The notes below the pieces were generated by a model. It ran no database searches, was not told where the DNA came from, and saw only the letters and a program-made list of their open reading frames with translations. The position numbers and the translations under genes were made by a program. 64,000 nt of DNA from Auanema rhodensis (lineage: Eukaryota; Nematoda; Chromadorea; Rhabditida; Rhabditidae), in the NCBI GenBank assembly GCA_964057225.1, contig OZ059894.1, positions 7,574,131-7,638,130 on the forward strand, given 5' to 3'. Each line of letters starts with the position of its first letter. The stretch's first letter is position 1. Below are positions 29,603-44,971 of the stretch, piece by piece.

Positions 29603-31999
29603 GTTGTATAATCTTCACCTGCAATTCAACAATTTTCTGTGTTAGCATATCAATTTGTGATATAAAATGATCTTGGGTTCTGTGCATTTCCCATAATGTT
29701 TCATGCATATCCGAATGTAACTAAAATGAAAGTATAGAGAAATGAAATAAATTTGCTGCAATTACCTTGCCAACATCTAATAATGAATTTCCTTTTTCCT
29801 GCAACTTTCGCTGATCCCATTTGATTCGTCGAAATTCATTTATGGAATGCAAGAAACGTCGTTGATGATGACGCAGACGTAGATCATCTCCCTTTTGTAA
29901 TCCCTTTTTGTATTTATGAATAAACCTACAATTTTTGTGAATCAAAATAAAATAATTCCAATTTATTGTTCATGTTCTCACCATGTCTGTTGCAAAACCG
30001 ATGCAGCAGCATTTTTTCTTTGATTTGTAAGCTTAGAGTCAGCCATAAAATTGTTCACATGCTTCTCAGCTCTACTCAATTCGAGCTTACGAGAGATGAC
30101 AGCAATCAAAGCTGATGATACTCCAGCACCCTAAAATTGAAAAGTTTTCTTATCCTTTTCCTCTGATTGTAAGTATATTTCATTTTAAAAAAATATATAT
30201 ACTATGCATATTATAAGATATGATTTTATATTTGTATATATGTATATGTAACTCTAAATTAACTAAAAGTATTCAATAATAAATATTCGACAATTTTAAA
30301 ATTGAGATTATCTATTCATATAATATAAAATTAAATTAATTATAGTAGTACGTGGGATAGAATTATAGAATAAATTTCATGCAATTATGCTACTTTTAAA
30401 CTTTTTTTAAACTGATTTATCTTGCAGATTATAATGAAAAACATACGACTATTCCAGTTGTTATTGATAATGTTCGTCCACAGTATGTATTTGGTACAAT
30501 ATCTCCATATCCAATAGACATGAATGTTACCATGATGAACCACATGGAATTCAGATAATAGTGTTGAACATCTAGATTTCCATCATATCTGAAAATTTAA
30601 ACAAAATAAGTTTGATTTCGATTAGCAAATTCTCAAAGGGTACTAGTCATACCGTTCGCATTGTGTAAACATCCATGACATACATATCCAATAAGAAACT
30701 GTGAAAACTATTAAAACTCTAAGAGGATGATCAGCCATCATTGTCTAAAAAAAATTTCCATTCTGTGCTTAAGCTTCATTTTTCAGAATTACCTTTATCA
30801 CAAAACGAAAATCCATAGAAATTCTATTAAGAGCTGCGATTGATCTGGTGGCTGCATCCTGAAAAGAATAACGATAAACAACAAAAACCAAAATAGAAAA
30901 CGATAATCGTCTTGTGTAGATAACAATATTCTTTGAATTTCAAACTTGAAAACTAGTTTTACCTGGAATTGCTTACTATGAAGAACCATAAATCGGCATA
31001 AAAGATAAGATCTTAAGAACATAGGTACAGATAGTAAGACATCAACGGGAACCTAAATATGACGAATTCTAAATTCAATAGCTAAAATACTAATCAACAT
31101 ACCAATATCATTTTAACTTGTCGAGTATCTGAGTTAATATAAGGCCATCGTATTGAACCAGAGCCTAAAAAACTTGATCATTATAACCCTTCCTCTACTA
31201 ATGAATTCTTTTAAACATATAATTATGCATATAGTTAGCTAAATTATATTAATATGTCTGAAATCTAACCTGGAAAAGGACATATTGCACATATAGCTAA
31301 TTCCAAAGAAAGCTTAATAACCCGGTCCATACTGAGTGCCACCCGCCAATCATCAGCACCGGAGTCTATCAGTGCTAGTTTCACCTGAAAAAAATAATAT
31401 AAATTATTTTTGATAAAATAAATCTGTAGATTCGTTTTTTTTTTTTGAAAAAAAAAGGATAGATATACGTTTTATCTGATTGTATTTTGTGTTAGTAATA
31501 TTTTATTCTTTGGAGGCAGAAAAGAAAACAGATAAACAACTGTCTGTCTTCTTTGAAATTGTTTGAACAATTTAATGGAAGAAAAGATAAAAATTTTGAA
31601 TATATATTATATATTCGACATATTGAATTACATAATAAACGAACCTCAATTGAATGATAGTGAATGAGACACCCCATGAGACATAATGTAGTAAAAACAC
31701 AAAGAGATCTTAGACCTATTGAGATCATATGGGACTGTAAATTGAGAAAAATTAATTTAGTTTTTCTAATCAATTGATTTACCTTTGCAACGTGACTAGA
31801 ATCAGATAATGCGGTAAGCTCTGAATCAATTATGACAAATATAAGACCAGCTATAGCCAGAACGAGGGATAGATCGCACACCTAAAGTTAAGACACATAT
31901 TTTTCATTTTTCAAATTCAACTTGATAAGGTTTCTTACCTTGTTTCGGCGGATGAATAACTGTTTTCGCTGTCTACAGCGCATTTTTGCAGTGCTTTCA
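28608..31999 (-). CDS. kcnl: Core exons of the SK channel: S1-S6, pore, calmodulin-binding domain, C-terminus
   Basis: Exons in transcript order: 31999-31939, 31881-31783, 31734-31645, 31384-31270, 31164-31103, 31052-30963, 30858-30793, 30744-30653, 30588-30447, 30130-29982, 29925-29766, 29720-29619, 29185-29078, 28914-28788, 28699-28608. The first encodes a basic pre-S1 stretch ([12 protein letters not shown]). S1 and S2 follow in exons 2-3, S3 in exon 4, the S4 region in exon 6 and S5 in exon 8. Exon 9 holds the selectivity filter [10 protein letters not shown]. Exon 10 covers S6 and the start of the calmodulin-binding region ([16 protein letters not shown]), and exon 11 holds its basic [18 protein letters not shown] part. 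Exon 12 is a predicted coiled coil ([13 protein letters not shown]). The tail is Ser/Thr-rich and ends YEDV with TGA at 28608-28610. Confidence 0.95.
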
Positions 32000-34900
32000 C
32001 TATAATAGTTAGAAGTTAGAATAAGAAAAACTGAAGATTTTGCTTTATGAATTGAAACTATTGAAAATTTTCTGTTTATAATTTTTGGTTTTTAACTTAA
32101 ATTGAAAACTCTGATCTGCTATACCCATACACCTGACTAGCAGTAGTTAAAATGTTATATTATAATCGTTTAATTATCTAACTGATTGGATTTTAATCAC
32201 ATCCTTCAAAACCGGAAATAAATTTGCCTACGCTATGTGCATGATAAAGTTTCGAGTTTATAACCCATGAAGCTTGATATATTTTACATGATGAAATTTA
32301 TAACTGCATAATTGAAATGTAAAGTAGAAAAATCTAATGAAAACAGAAGGGATAAGTGATAAAAGCCGATAAATTCGTAAATGAGTTGACAAGGAATAGA
32401 TTTGGATTTCCTATGCATATAGTGAGATTATGTCCATGATTATGATCAAAGTGTTACTATTTGCATGATGAGAATACAAAGTCATACAAATACAAAAATA
32501 TTTTGAAACTTTTCTGTATGGAAAAGCAAAAAAAAACTCTTTGCTGCTGAATGGAAAATCAAAGTTTTCTTATACAAAATAGCTTTTTTTTTGCTTTTAC
32601 TCTGTGTGTGATTTTTGGTTTATACCTAACGAAAAATAAGTTGGAATCCTCTCCATTCTCGAATCGGAATAGACGAATCACAAAGCTCTTGTGGAACATG
32701 GATTCCAATATGATTCAACCACCGGATTGGGGCCAGAGTATAGATAGTGAATGATCATATAGTGCTTATAGAAGCTTTGCTGAACGCAGATGTCATGAAC
32801 GTTTGACACTACTACCAACTTTGACTAAGATGCTGTCCAGACGAGAAAGACTGGACAATTGGTATCGAATGAGATAGCGATGATTTGAGCGATTAATAAT
32901 AACCACGGTACGACAAGGGAAACGTGGCAGCTCGTCGTTATCGTTTGAAGGCGGGCGTCAGAATTAAGCTTGAATAGGCAGAGAGGCAAAGCGCAAAGAC
33001 ATGATAGAAGTAGAGACAAAAAGAGATTGAGAGAGAGAAAGGTGATAATAAAAGATATATAGAATGAAAGAAAGAAATACGAATAACTACAAGATATCAG
33101 AGAAAAATAGTATGAGGATATAGCAAATGCTGTACATGTCTACATATATATGTTTTCTTTTTCTTATATTTAAGAAAAATATTGGAAGAAAAGTGGAGAG
33201 TTAATATGAAAGCTATACACGCAGATATCAGTATTCAAAAAAAAAAGGTTGAACATAGAATTGAACACGGTAAAGCAATAACAAAAAAGAGCTAGACAGC
33301 GAAAATTCGTTTAATAATGATTTTCAGAAAAAGAACCTGGAAGAATTATGGGAATTTTCTATGTTAATTGCCTCACGAATGAAAATGAAAAGAAAAAAGC
33401 TTTTTGTACACCTCAAGCAGGTATGATCTGATGATCTTTTGGAAAATAGTTCAAAATTATGGATATAATATAATAAAAATATTCAATAGATAACAACCGT
33501 TCAATATTTTTTCAAAAATGAAATGAAGTTATGTAGATTCAAATTTTTCTAAACTACGTGTAATCACGTGAATTCACGTTAAACACATTTTTCAATAAAA
33601 AAATGAAACATAATTTTTTATTCTCTGAAAAGTATAAAAGGTTTTTGAACGCTTTCACAATATCAAGCTTCAACCTAATATATCTATACATACTATATCA
33701 TATGGTGCGTATAATATGTAGACAATGTTTACATACGTATTCTACATGTATCTCTAAATTTTTCGTTAAAAAATCTTTAAAACATAAAATTTCTTTTGAC
33801 ATTAATATGATTTAACCTTTTTTTTCGATCAATAATAAACAGACTATCTGACCAGAATAAATAAAAAAAGAAGTAAATTTGTTATCTTTTATTTTGGATA
33901 GAAAAATAAAAAATGTAGTGTAATGCGTAATCTTATTACTGTTTTCGGATAAGATTGTAATAAGCGAGTAGCATTAAATCATATTTTCCTCCTGATGTGA
34001 TATGTTATAATGAATTTGTTTTGAAATGCATATATCATGTATGTGTACATATATAATCATATTTTTAGTTAATTTTCAAATGTTATATACTATACTATAT
34101 ATAATATGTTATAAGTTATATATAAATATATTTATATGGTTTTATAGTGATTTAAAAAGTAAATAAATAAATACTTTAAAAGTAGATATACATTGGAAAT
34201 TCAATTTTTTAAAAAAACTTTAAGATAGTATCTGATTCATTATATCTGATTAAATTGATTGTTTAATAATTATTAATAATCTCATTCTTAATTGAAGTTT
34301 AAAACAAAATTACAATTAAATAGTTTCTCATAAGTTGAAGGTGTCAAAAGTTAAAAAACTCACGCATATTGTTGAAGTTTTGAATCAAAATAACCAAATA
34401 TCTGATCTATGAAAATCATTTATTGAGTTATATGATGATTTGTTGTGGACTATTTAATGAATTCTTAAACTACAAAACTGCAAATGTAGTCAGAAAGCTT
34501 ATTTTTCATTGACGATTACGAACGAGAGAGATTAGGAATCATGAGAAGTAAGAGAAGAATAAATTGAGAAAGTCAATTGAGAGAGAAAAGAAAAATAATG
34601 AATAATAGCTTATTTCAGTTGGATTGTTTTAAAGATTAGTTATTGAAATATAAGGACGTTGACCAGATATGTGATCTGGTCAGCCATTGGCTATTTGTCA
34701 AAACGAGAAAAAAGAAAAAAAACAATTTATTACTCACTTATTGAATAAAATTAAAGAATATATTATTATTTTCATAATATTCACTCATGAAATTACGAAT
34801 TACTATTAGAAATTTGAGATTTATCAGTAGCGAAATCGAGTGAAATAGAAAATATCAGAGAAAATTATGTATAAAAATGTTTTTTTTTGTGAAACGCTAT

Positions 34901-37900
34901 TCGAAATTTTTTGAAATAAAACGAAACAGTCAGGTTTTTCAAATTTGTGTAAGTATAAGCATGTTTCTTTACGTATGTATAAGAGAAACGATGAAACATC
35001 GTTTGGTGAAGAAAGGTATTCCGAATCGTTTAATAGTTTTAGAAGAGCTCAGCAGGAGCATCTTATAACTTAGAAATGGAACATAGATAAATTTTTATTT
35101 AAAGGAGAGAAAGAGCAAGAAATGACATATCTTGAAGGTTGTAGCTTGTAGTAAATAAACCATTTTCTATATTATAACTCAGTATTATTTAATGAACTAC
35201 ATATGAATATTTTTCCCAGGCAAATGAACCTAACAATCAGGAGGTGTGAAATGATATTAAGACTAAATCTCATAACTTGACCATATACAATATAGTTAAG
35301 TATGTGTCATTTGCTTCTAAGAATTATAAATAGTGTCATGGGATACCTTACTCAAAATTTTTCAAATAGAAAATTTATTATAAATAACTGAATATAATTA
35401 ATACTATTTTTAATAAACCAAATTTCATAAATATTATTCTTTAAATATATATATATATATATATTTATATGTGTGAATTTATCATTTTCATAAATTTTAA
35501 GTTGATAAATTAGTCGAAAGAGGTATAGAAAGACTTGAAAAAATCCAGAGAGAAAGAGAGAAAGAGAGAAAAGTTATTTTTAAGCTGATTAATTATTTAA
35601 GTTTTATAATTAATATTTACCTGTACCATTCCTCGAAAAATGGTGAAAAACTGGCGTTAACCAAATTTTTCAGAGCTACATACGGCATGTGACGTCTCGA
35701 AGATAGACGAAATAAGTAAAACATTTTGAAAAGTATGGCAGTATGATGGTTAGCGACTTTACTATCAACTTGAGTCAGCGTCGTCGAACATCATTTTTGG
35801 CTTTGCCGACGTCCTGCCTTTCTCCTTGTCTTTAGTTAGTTCTCCCATGTGGGCATTATCTCTTTACAAACATATCCATATAGCAAAGTTAACTTTCGAA
35901 TTGTTTTTCTATTGCTTCCTAATGAAACTGATCACTATTTTTGCTTTTGGTCTTCTCATCGTCTCGATCTCTCCGTATTTCTTGATCCATTCCTACTTCG
36001 GTTGGCAGAATAGTTGTATGGATATCGGATGACATAACAAATCGCATGTGAATCTTCTGTGCTTAGGAATCAATGTCATATGATCAAGACGAAACAATTG
36101 ATGGGAAAATGTGTAATTGATAGCTAAGTACTTTCAAATGGCCATTCTATATACTATATACTTGTGCAATTATGTATATATAGTATATTTAATAATAAAT
36201 TTATATAAATATACATCCGTATTCATCTATGTATATGATGTCAATGCTCATACTCTGGAACGTGTGTGTCTGAGATGTAACACTTTGTTCCTGTTTCAAA
36301 ATTTTTGAGAAAATTTTTTTTCATATTTTTCATTTTAAATAGTATATTTACATATTTTGTCATTTAATGCATTAAAATTAACATAATTTATTCTGATAAA
36401 TGTGACTTAAAGTGACCTTTTATTGTTTTATGTAGCTAGATTGAACTAACTTTAGAAGCTATTAAGTCTGATAATGAGAGCAAGCTACATATCAGCTCAA
36501 ATGAATATCTACATATTGAACTTCTAACAAAAGTTATGTGTATAGTTAAATAAAATATTTTTCATATACTGGTAGTCTACGTGATTATTCAAAAATATAT
36601 AAGATAAGTTTTAAAAAGCCATAAAGATTAATGAAAATTCTGTAAATGAATCATGTACGTACAAGATTGTTTTTTTTTCAGAAACACCAAAGAGCTCTTT
36701 TTATAATGATAAAATAAAAGCATCGAATTTGGTTTTTTTCGTTTAAAACAAACAAATTTTCCATTTATTATAATAGGGCCTCATATTTATATTCATATGC
36801 TCAATTGAAATTGCAATTTTCTCTCATTTAAAGGTTTTTACCTTTTGTTGACTTTTAAAAATATATTTTCACAAATGAAATATGAGATAGAAGTTTCAAC
36901 TTGAACTTAATCATCTGAACGTTATATATTATTAAGGCTGTTAACGTTTGTCGAATTAGAAAGACAATATACATTCAAATGTGTAGATGTATGAAAGCCT
37001 GACCTCAAGTGCAATAACGCCATTAACGATTGATGACATTTTTTGTTTTTTTTTGTTTCATTGTTTAAAACTTTAAAACTTGTCAAGAAAACTATTTTGT
37101 GACTGTGTAAAACAAAAAATAAACAACAAAATAGTTATGTTCCTTGGGGGCTTAATACTTGAATTTTCAAACATATTGCTACATTTACATCTATATATGT
37201 ACATATGTGCTTATTCAAAATGTGACAGAACCATCAAACAGATTCAAAATATAATTTTAAGAATGAGTTACTATTTTTTTTGTGTTCAAGTCAAGGAAAA
37301 GATACTTCTGAAAATGAAAATAAAAGCTTTTTTTCGTAGTTTTCTTCAACAACACGATAAACAGAAAATTTCCAATTTTCGTTGAAGAGATAATGTTCTT
37401 TAGAACTATGTTCAAAAGTAAAAATAAACCAACCTGGATATACTGTATCCGTAACCACTTTGACGTCGTCTGATTACTCGTGCCGAATTCTCACAACGAT
37501 TTTTCGGCTCATCACTGACATTTGCATCAAACCGTACACCACCATTCACATAACGTTCATCTGAATCAACAAAAAAAAGTAAAATTATAGAATTAATTGT
37601 AGAGTTTTTGGACAAATTTTCAAAAATTTCCCATTAGTTATTTTTTTCTTCATTCAACTAATTTCTGATTGTATTCTTAATAATAATACAATAAAATATT
37701 GTTTGTTGTTATTAAACAAGCAAACTGTGATGAAAATAGATAAAATCAAAAATTAATTTGATATTATCAAAAATATAATTAAAAGTTTCTTGTAAATACA
37801 CATATAATGTAATTAAAGTTTTGGTGGTGACAGGATTATATTTCGAGCTTACACAGATCAATCAGACGCTATAAAAATCTCTAACATTGATATTCGACAC

Positions 37901-40900
37901 CGTATTTTTCTGGACTTCTTTTTTTATTTATTTCTTTGGTAACCGAGAGCAAGAGAGATGTGATCTTTGCAGTTTCAAAAGAAAAAGAACTTTTTTTCAT
38001 CAGCGAAATCAAAAATCTTCCTTCTTTGTTGAAGCTGAAGCATCACGAAATTTTGGATATCATGTCTTATCTCTATATTTAGAATCAAGTTGTATTGTCA
38101 TAGTAAAGCTAAGCTGTATAGAGGCTTCTGTATTAAAATGTATTTATGTATAACTTTATGTATATTGTTGTATGTATTTTTATCTGAACATTTCTATTAC
38201 TTTTACACGTGTCTATGAGCATCTCATGTTTATGTTTTCCGTTGAAAAAAGATAAATAACTCAACGGGCAAGTTCCAGAAAAAATGCCAACGGCTAGAAT
38301 TTCTTGAGAAAAAACTGCATTGTTCCTTCATGTTTCTCTTCCACTTTGATGTGAGTGTGTGAGACATCAGGCGTCAAACAAAATAAATTCCTTCAGGACC
38401 ATGTTCTGGCAGGCTTTTTGCAGAAAATGCCCAGTGGGAAAAGCCCACCACCATCTACAGATCTTTAGGAGATGAACTCTAAGTCGTTATGACAAAAAAA
38501 ATTAAGAAAAAGGAAGAATATTTGAATGCAATCGGCTATATCCCTAAGTATGTAGCCATAATAAGCATTTGCTAATCTTCACAATTGGTTCAAGTGTCAA
38601 AGTCCAAACAGCTTCGCAGCATGGCTAAACAAATTTTTCAAAGAACGCTATGTATTGAATCAGCACACCTTCTGAATTCAGCAAAGTGGTCTTTGAAGTA
38701 GTTTAGGCATGGGGGGTAATTCAATGTAAGTGACGTATAATGGTGTTTTACTCAAATTTGACGTCATTTAAACTCAAGTAAAGTCAATCATCAGATTATT
38801 CAAGATAAACTGAGCAAAATATTAAAATTTCATATAATTAGGAAAACAAAAACATAATAATTACTATTTTTTTCCTATTTTTAAGCTTCCATCTCTTAAA
38901 ATTTTAAGCAGTTTTAAAGTACAGCTTTTAGACCTATCGATGCCAGGCAAAAAGGGGAAAGATCCCTAAAGAGCAATAACGAGAACAGAAGCGCAATGAT
39001 CGCCGTGAGCCGATGATGAACTGAGACTGGCGAATCGCAATGGAAGGCTTGGCTTTTTGTCTTTGACTTTTCCGCTTTTATCGATACCATTAAACTAAGT
39101 AGGAACATAGTCATTTTCCAGAAAAGTGAATGAGAGTTTCACTGTTAAACTGGAGCATCAAAGTGAAACTTATATGCATTTTCATTGACAGCAGTTCAAT
39201 AAAAGAACAGCAGTTTCCAAAATAACCACCAAGAAAATGACTCATAGGGCTTAAAACTCTTTTTTTCCCATTTCTTTAACTTCACAACTGTCAAAATAAG
39301 GAAGATGCCATGAATAGAAAAGAACAACTAACATCAAAGATTGAGCACAGCTCATATAGCCTATACTTCTTTGAGAAAAAAATAAATCCACAACTGATTT
39401 ATATATCAGAAAATCAGTGATGCAGCTTAAATCCCCATCATACTTCAAGATTTTCCTGTCTTTCTGGCTGTCAATGCCCCTGCGTTTCCTACTTCTCTGC
39501 CACCCCTCACTATACTACCACTAAAGCTGATTGTGTTTTTTCGATTTCCATGTAGCGTAAAGAGCTGCAACTTAAAATTGTTCATTTCAATATATGATTT
39601 TGAATGGAAAGATAAGTATTAATAGAAAGCAGCTTTAAGAAGATCTTACAAGTTTTTTTTCCAGAAAGAAAAAAAACTTTTTATCAGCCAAATAAATGAA
39701 TTTTTATCTCAAAAGAAAGAAATATATTTCTCCCTTCAAAATATAGTTGTAAATGTCAAAGTGAATCGAGAATAGCATTGACTCTAAGAGGAAAAAGAGC
39801 AGATGGACTTATCGGATATTTGATTTCTTTATCCAGTTTGTCATTCAGGACAAATGACCAAAATGTCGAAACTCTATAGCATAGAATTGTAAGAATACGA
39901 AAGTAAAACATTACAATTTCTGTAATTTGTTTTGAAAATATGGAATATCTTGATATTATTTTAGTTATCAACAAAATAATATACTATATAGTATATTATA
40001 CTTTAACATCCTCTTCCTCAGCTTTGCTTTATCAAGCCAATTCTGCTCGTTAGTTTCAAAAACCGTCTTTTCTCATGTTATCCGACATTTGACTATAATC
40101 GTTGTCATTCAGATTTTTGTCTAATCTGTTCGATTAATACGAAAATAAATGGATGATGTTCATAACGACTAAAAAGACTAAAACAGAAGAAGAAACATGA
40201 CATCAATATACATATATTTCCTCTTCAAATTTCATTTGTTGTTATCTGTCTTACCTTCCCGCTTTCCCTACTTTTCTATAACATCATCATCATCATCTTT
40301 CTGTCTTTCTTTTTAAGCTAAACGAGAGAAACAAAATTGAAAGAATAAAAGCAAAATAATAGTGGACATATTGGCTTAATTCTTTCCAAAATGGAACTTT
40401 TTTTCTTGATGGCTTCATCCCACTACATTATAAATCACCTGATATGAAATACTAACATAAAGGACTAGAAATTAGATATAAATTAATTTGAGATGACGTA
40501 GAACCTTATATCTACTTCATAACATACAAGATTTACTCCAGCATATGTTATTAATCCCTTCTCCTCCTCCTCCTCCTCTCAATAGTAAAGCAGATATGGT
40601 TTCTATTTCCGAATAATCATATTGAGATATCAATCTACATAGGTATGCTTCAGGTCATTAACTTCAATTCATAGACATGAATGCTATTTTCTAGTATCAT
40701 CATATATTTTTAGAAGATTTCAACCATATTCTTTAACATACATTTGCTTAATGCTGAATAACTGAGAATTAGAGGAAAATCAAGTTGTTTCAGCAGAAAA
40801 CGAACCAAAATGAATTGGACATTTTCAAATACATAACCAAAAAAAAGTTGGAAAAATAAAACAAAAAAAATCTGTAAAAGTTGTAAGAAATGAAAATAGA

Positions 40901-43900
40901 TTGAAGAAGTTTTCGGAATAATAATAATAATATTCAATTCAGATTTGATAGAAGATAAAGACTTGGCTTCTTAAAAGACGAGACATATATGACTTTCATT
41001 CTTTCCTTTTTTGTAATTTGGATCTCCTTCTTATCTTTTTTTTATAACAAATTAGATTTCTACAACATAGATAATCATATATCCTGTCTAACAAAGTGTT
41101 CAGTGCAGCTTCGTGAAGCTTATGGATGATCTGAAGAGGGCAAAAAATGAGACGAGAAAAGGAAGGCTGAATGTGCTTTCTTCTGTTTATTTCAACTCCC
41201 TTTTTCTCTTTTTCTCTCCCTCGAAGACAATATAGCACTCATTATAAAGATTTTGAACTTGACATTTTCCAAGCATTAAAGAAAAGAATCGAAACAGAAG
41301 CTTCAATTAGCTTATTTCCATTTTTGGAGCATTCTCACTTTATGTATGTACGTAGCTAATTTCACCGAAATGCACAATTATCGCCACTTTCTAAGTGCTA
41401 TCTGCACAAAATATTGAGACAGGAGAACTCCAAAATAGGCTAAATATGATGACAATAGAAGAATATATTTCAAAATTGTTTTTTTTTAAATTTTTATTTT
41501 TGTTGATAAACCAAATTAGTTCACATAGGCTATGTATAAGTTTTGGAAGTTAACAAGAAAATATTTCGAAAAAGGGAGAAGAAAAGTTTTTTTCCCTCCA
41601 ACTCAACCATATTTTTCTCATATTTTTAGTTAGTATCTCATTCAAGTTAGAAAAATGAGGAACATGCGTTTTACTCTTATTTAAGCACATGGAATTATGG
41701 AAATTATTTGGAACACATCTTCAGCTGTCGCTAATCGGAAATCATTTCGGACGCATCCGATTTTACTTCCGGGAAAAGGTACACAAGTCGAGTAAAATCA
41801 AACGAAATTAGAATTAAGCAGATGTGAAAAGCATTTTAACGCAAATTATTCATTGAGAATTAGAAAAGTTTATTTTAACTTACAATCAGATGATGAAAGT
41901 AAATTCAGAATATGCTCAGTAGTTTGCTTAACACTGATTCGTCTACGCTCGGGATTGTTGCTTCGTTCGATGGTACCCCAACCAATAACATGTCGTGATG
42001 AACCACCGTCAATAGCTGAATAGCGTCGATGCTCTAGAAGTGGTGAAGCTTCTGTTGAGGATGTGCTTCCATTTGACAATAATCTGCTGTACAGATTGAC
42101 CTGCTGCTTCTGATTACGTCCGTTCGGCAGCGAGTTGGATGGCCGAAATTCGGATTGACGTCGACTGTAATAGTTGTGACTCTGATAGCCGTTCATGGGA
42201 ACGACAGAAGTGCCAACACATCGACGGACTACAACAGCAGCCGTAGATAACGCAGAGGCTGACTGCTGTTTGCTTGCAACACTGACTTCCAGTGCGTATC
42301 TGCTAGCTTGAGTAGAAGCAAGCAGAAATTGAAAAGTAGTTGAATAGTAGAGTAGTAGTAACTGTTTTCAAATGAATTATTCAGCGAATATCGTAGTATT
42401 TGACAATGGAGTTAGTACATGAGCTCCAAAAGGCTAACAGTAATGAGAACAAGTTCTAAGCAGAGAATATATATTAATAGTTCAAAAACAATTTCGACAT
42501 GACATGAACATCACACCGTCGTTATAAAATGAGCAGCTTGTAATCAAAATGTGCCAATATAGATGAGCACAGAATCCTCTCAACCTGGAGCTTTCAAGCT
42601 AGAATAAGGAAAAAGGAAAGAGAGTCTGGGAAGAAGCCGGAGAAATAGAAGAATGAGATGCAGGGAAGAGGGAAGAGAATTTTGTTAGACAATATATAGA
42701 TGAATGGATAATGGATGAGATAAGCTTGTCTTTTGCAATGAGAGTATTTAGAGAAAAAAAGCCAAAAGTTCAGCAGAGCAGGCGGAGTCGCTCCGCCTAC
42801 CCTCCCCATCTCATCTCATGTGAACGGGTTGGTGCTCAGATGTTTTTTCTTAACAACTCAAACAATTTTCAACATTTTTGTCACGGATTTCTCTGAATAA
42901 GCATCAACCTAGAAACACAAGAAACAATTTCAGGGGCATTAATTTCATCTTTGGCTTGCAAGTTATTTGATATCTTTATGTCAAATTGCAATATGCATCA
43001 TACCTTACCTAAGAAAAAATAAAAAAACATCAAAAATGTCTTTTTTTGCTTCAAGCTGGCAGGTAAAATGAATAAGAGATCTGAGCAAATTATCAATACA
43101 GTTGCAGCTTAGCAAGTTCATGAAGATTTGTCGTTATTATCTGCTGATGCACATGTTAAGCTTTAATAGCTTTTATCTATTCATTGAACGTCAGAGTTAT
43201 AACTTCCTTAGCAATTCATCTAGTTTAATGTCCATTAAGCTTCTGATTCTTGTATTTAGCAAATCTAGTTTGTATCTTTAAATCTTTCAAAATAAAATAG
43301 CTGGTATAATTCTTCATTTTTCATTAATTTAAATGTATTTAAAAAGAATTAGTCGAAAAACTAAAAATCATTGTTCGTTAAAGTATCAATTTATTAGTTT
43401 TCTGATGATATCATGATAGATATATTTCAAAATTCACAAGAACACAAAAGAATATTTGGAAAAAAATTATCAAAATTTTGTTGGATCTGTTAAAATAATA
43501 CATGATGGAAGGAGGAACACAAGTTTAAGCGTGATTCATTTCAGTCAAATTTTGAAAAAAAAGGTTTTGAGTGGCAAACTGTCATATATATATATACATA
43601 TATACATATGTAGATATATAATATATGAACAAATACATTTGTACTGAAATTTTGGTTTATTATTTACTTCGATTTTAATTTTTTGAAACGGTTTTCATAC
43701 GGTTATATATTATATTTTTTCTCCGTTTTAACATCAAAATCACACATAAATATTGTTTTCTCAAAATGAATTTGGAACCAATTCAAGAAAAAAAAACTAA
43801 AATCATGAATAAACAGATAAACAACAATATTTAATAATTATCATTATTAGCAATTAAATTAAAAATTGTTTTAATACTAATTAATTTTATAATATTTATA

Positions 43901-44906
43901 ATATAACCTAAATATTATGTATTTTAATGCTGAAAAGAAGTTATGAGGATACTTGATTTCATATATTTCATGATAATAATTATTTAAATTGGAAAAAAAT
44001 TAATTTTTTTTAATAAAAATATCTGACAATTACTTGATTTTATTTGAAATTTTTCCAAAGTAGTTTTGAAAAACATGGTAGGTAGGTCTTCTATTGAAGC
44101 CGAATGTGGCCAATTATTCAAAATGAAGCTAGATGAAGTATCTATTCTGAAAGATGGTGTAGAAGAATAAGAGAGGAAGCCAGAAAACGTGTTCTTTCTG
44201 CCAGCAACCAAACTCGACATGTCTTGAAGATAGGAGTAGATGATACAGACGGTATAATATTCGGATTTGCTTTTGATAAACTGAGAATAATTTAGAAAAT
44301 TGAGTATGTTGTCCTTGATGATATGTCCATGTAGTTGTTAAGTGTGAAAGGAAACTAGTTCTAGCGATTTAAGCAGAAGGCAGCTCACTAGCTCAATGTA
44401 TCTAATTTGAATTGAAAAAAGATTACAATAAGCTTCATATATAGATGCTATGAAGAGATGTTTTTAGCTTGTTTTCCGTACATTTACAACAGAAAATTGC
44501 ATGCGAGCTCGTGATTCGGACAATAGTGAATATGAGCTATTTATCTTCAAATATCTCAAACTATGAACATCAATAAGTATTGTTTTTGCAATTTTCTTTG
44601 GTTAGGATTAGAAGAACTATATGTCATCTCGTGGTGCTATTTCAATTTTTTTACAAAAAAAATGACGAAAAAGAAGCATTATCCTACGCTTTGTAGGATG
44701 AAAAACGGGTCTTATATCTGTTATTAGCTCATATTCAAGTCAAATTGATTGTGTGATTATGGCTTTTGAGTCGAACACCTGCATATCCATCCGGCTCTCT
44801 CCCTCTCTCCCTCTCTTCAGCGTTTCTGTTGTTTAGAATATAATAGTTATCTATACTTAGACATATGTATGTATGTAGATATATTCATTCTTTCACATGA
44901 GTCTAC

Positions 44907-44971
<65 letters not shown>

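Noticed and set aside
31492..31881. 129-codon continuous minus-strand ORF
   Set aside because: It is two real channel exons (S1 and S2) read through the short intron between them and on past the S2 donor; the intron has good GT-AG sites.
32825..33019. Minus-strand 64-codon ORF as another first exon
   Set aside because: No donor site with a fitting phase toward the core exon could be found, so it is kept only as a composition anomaly.
38398..38450. GTGGG/CCCAC mini-hairpin in the 37561-41883 intron
   Set aside because: A five-pair stem is too short to be distinguished from chance.
41870..42196. Separate single-exon gene of 108 codons
   Set aside because: The donor at 41884 fits the channel exon at 37560 in phase, so it is better explained as an alternative first exon.
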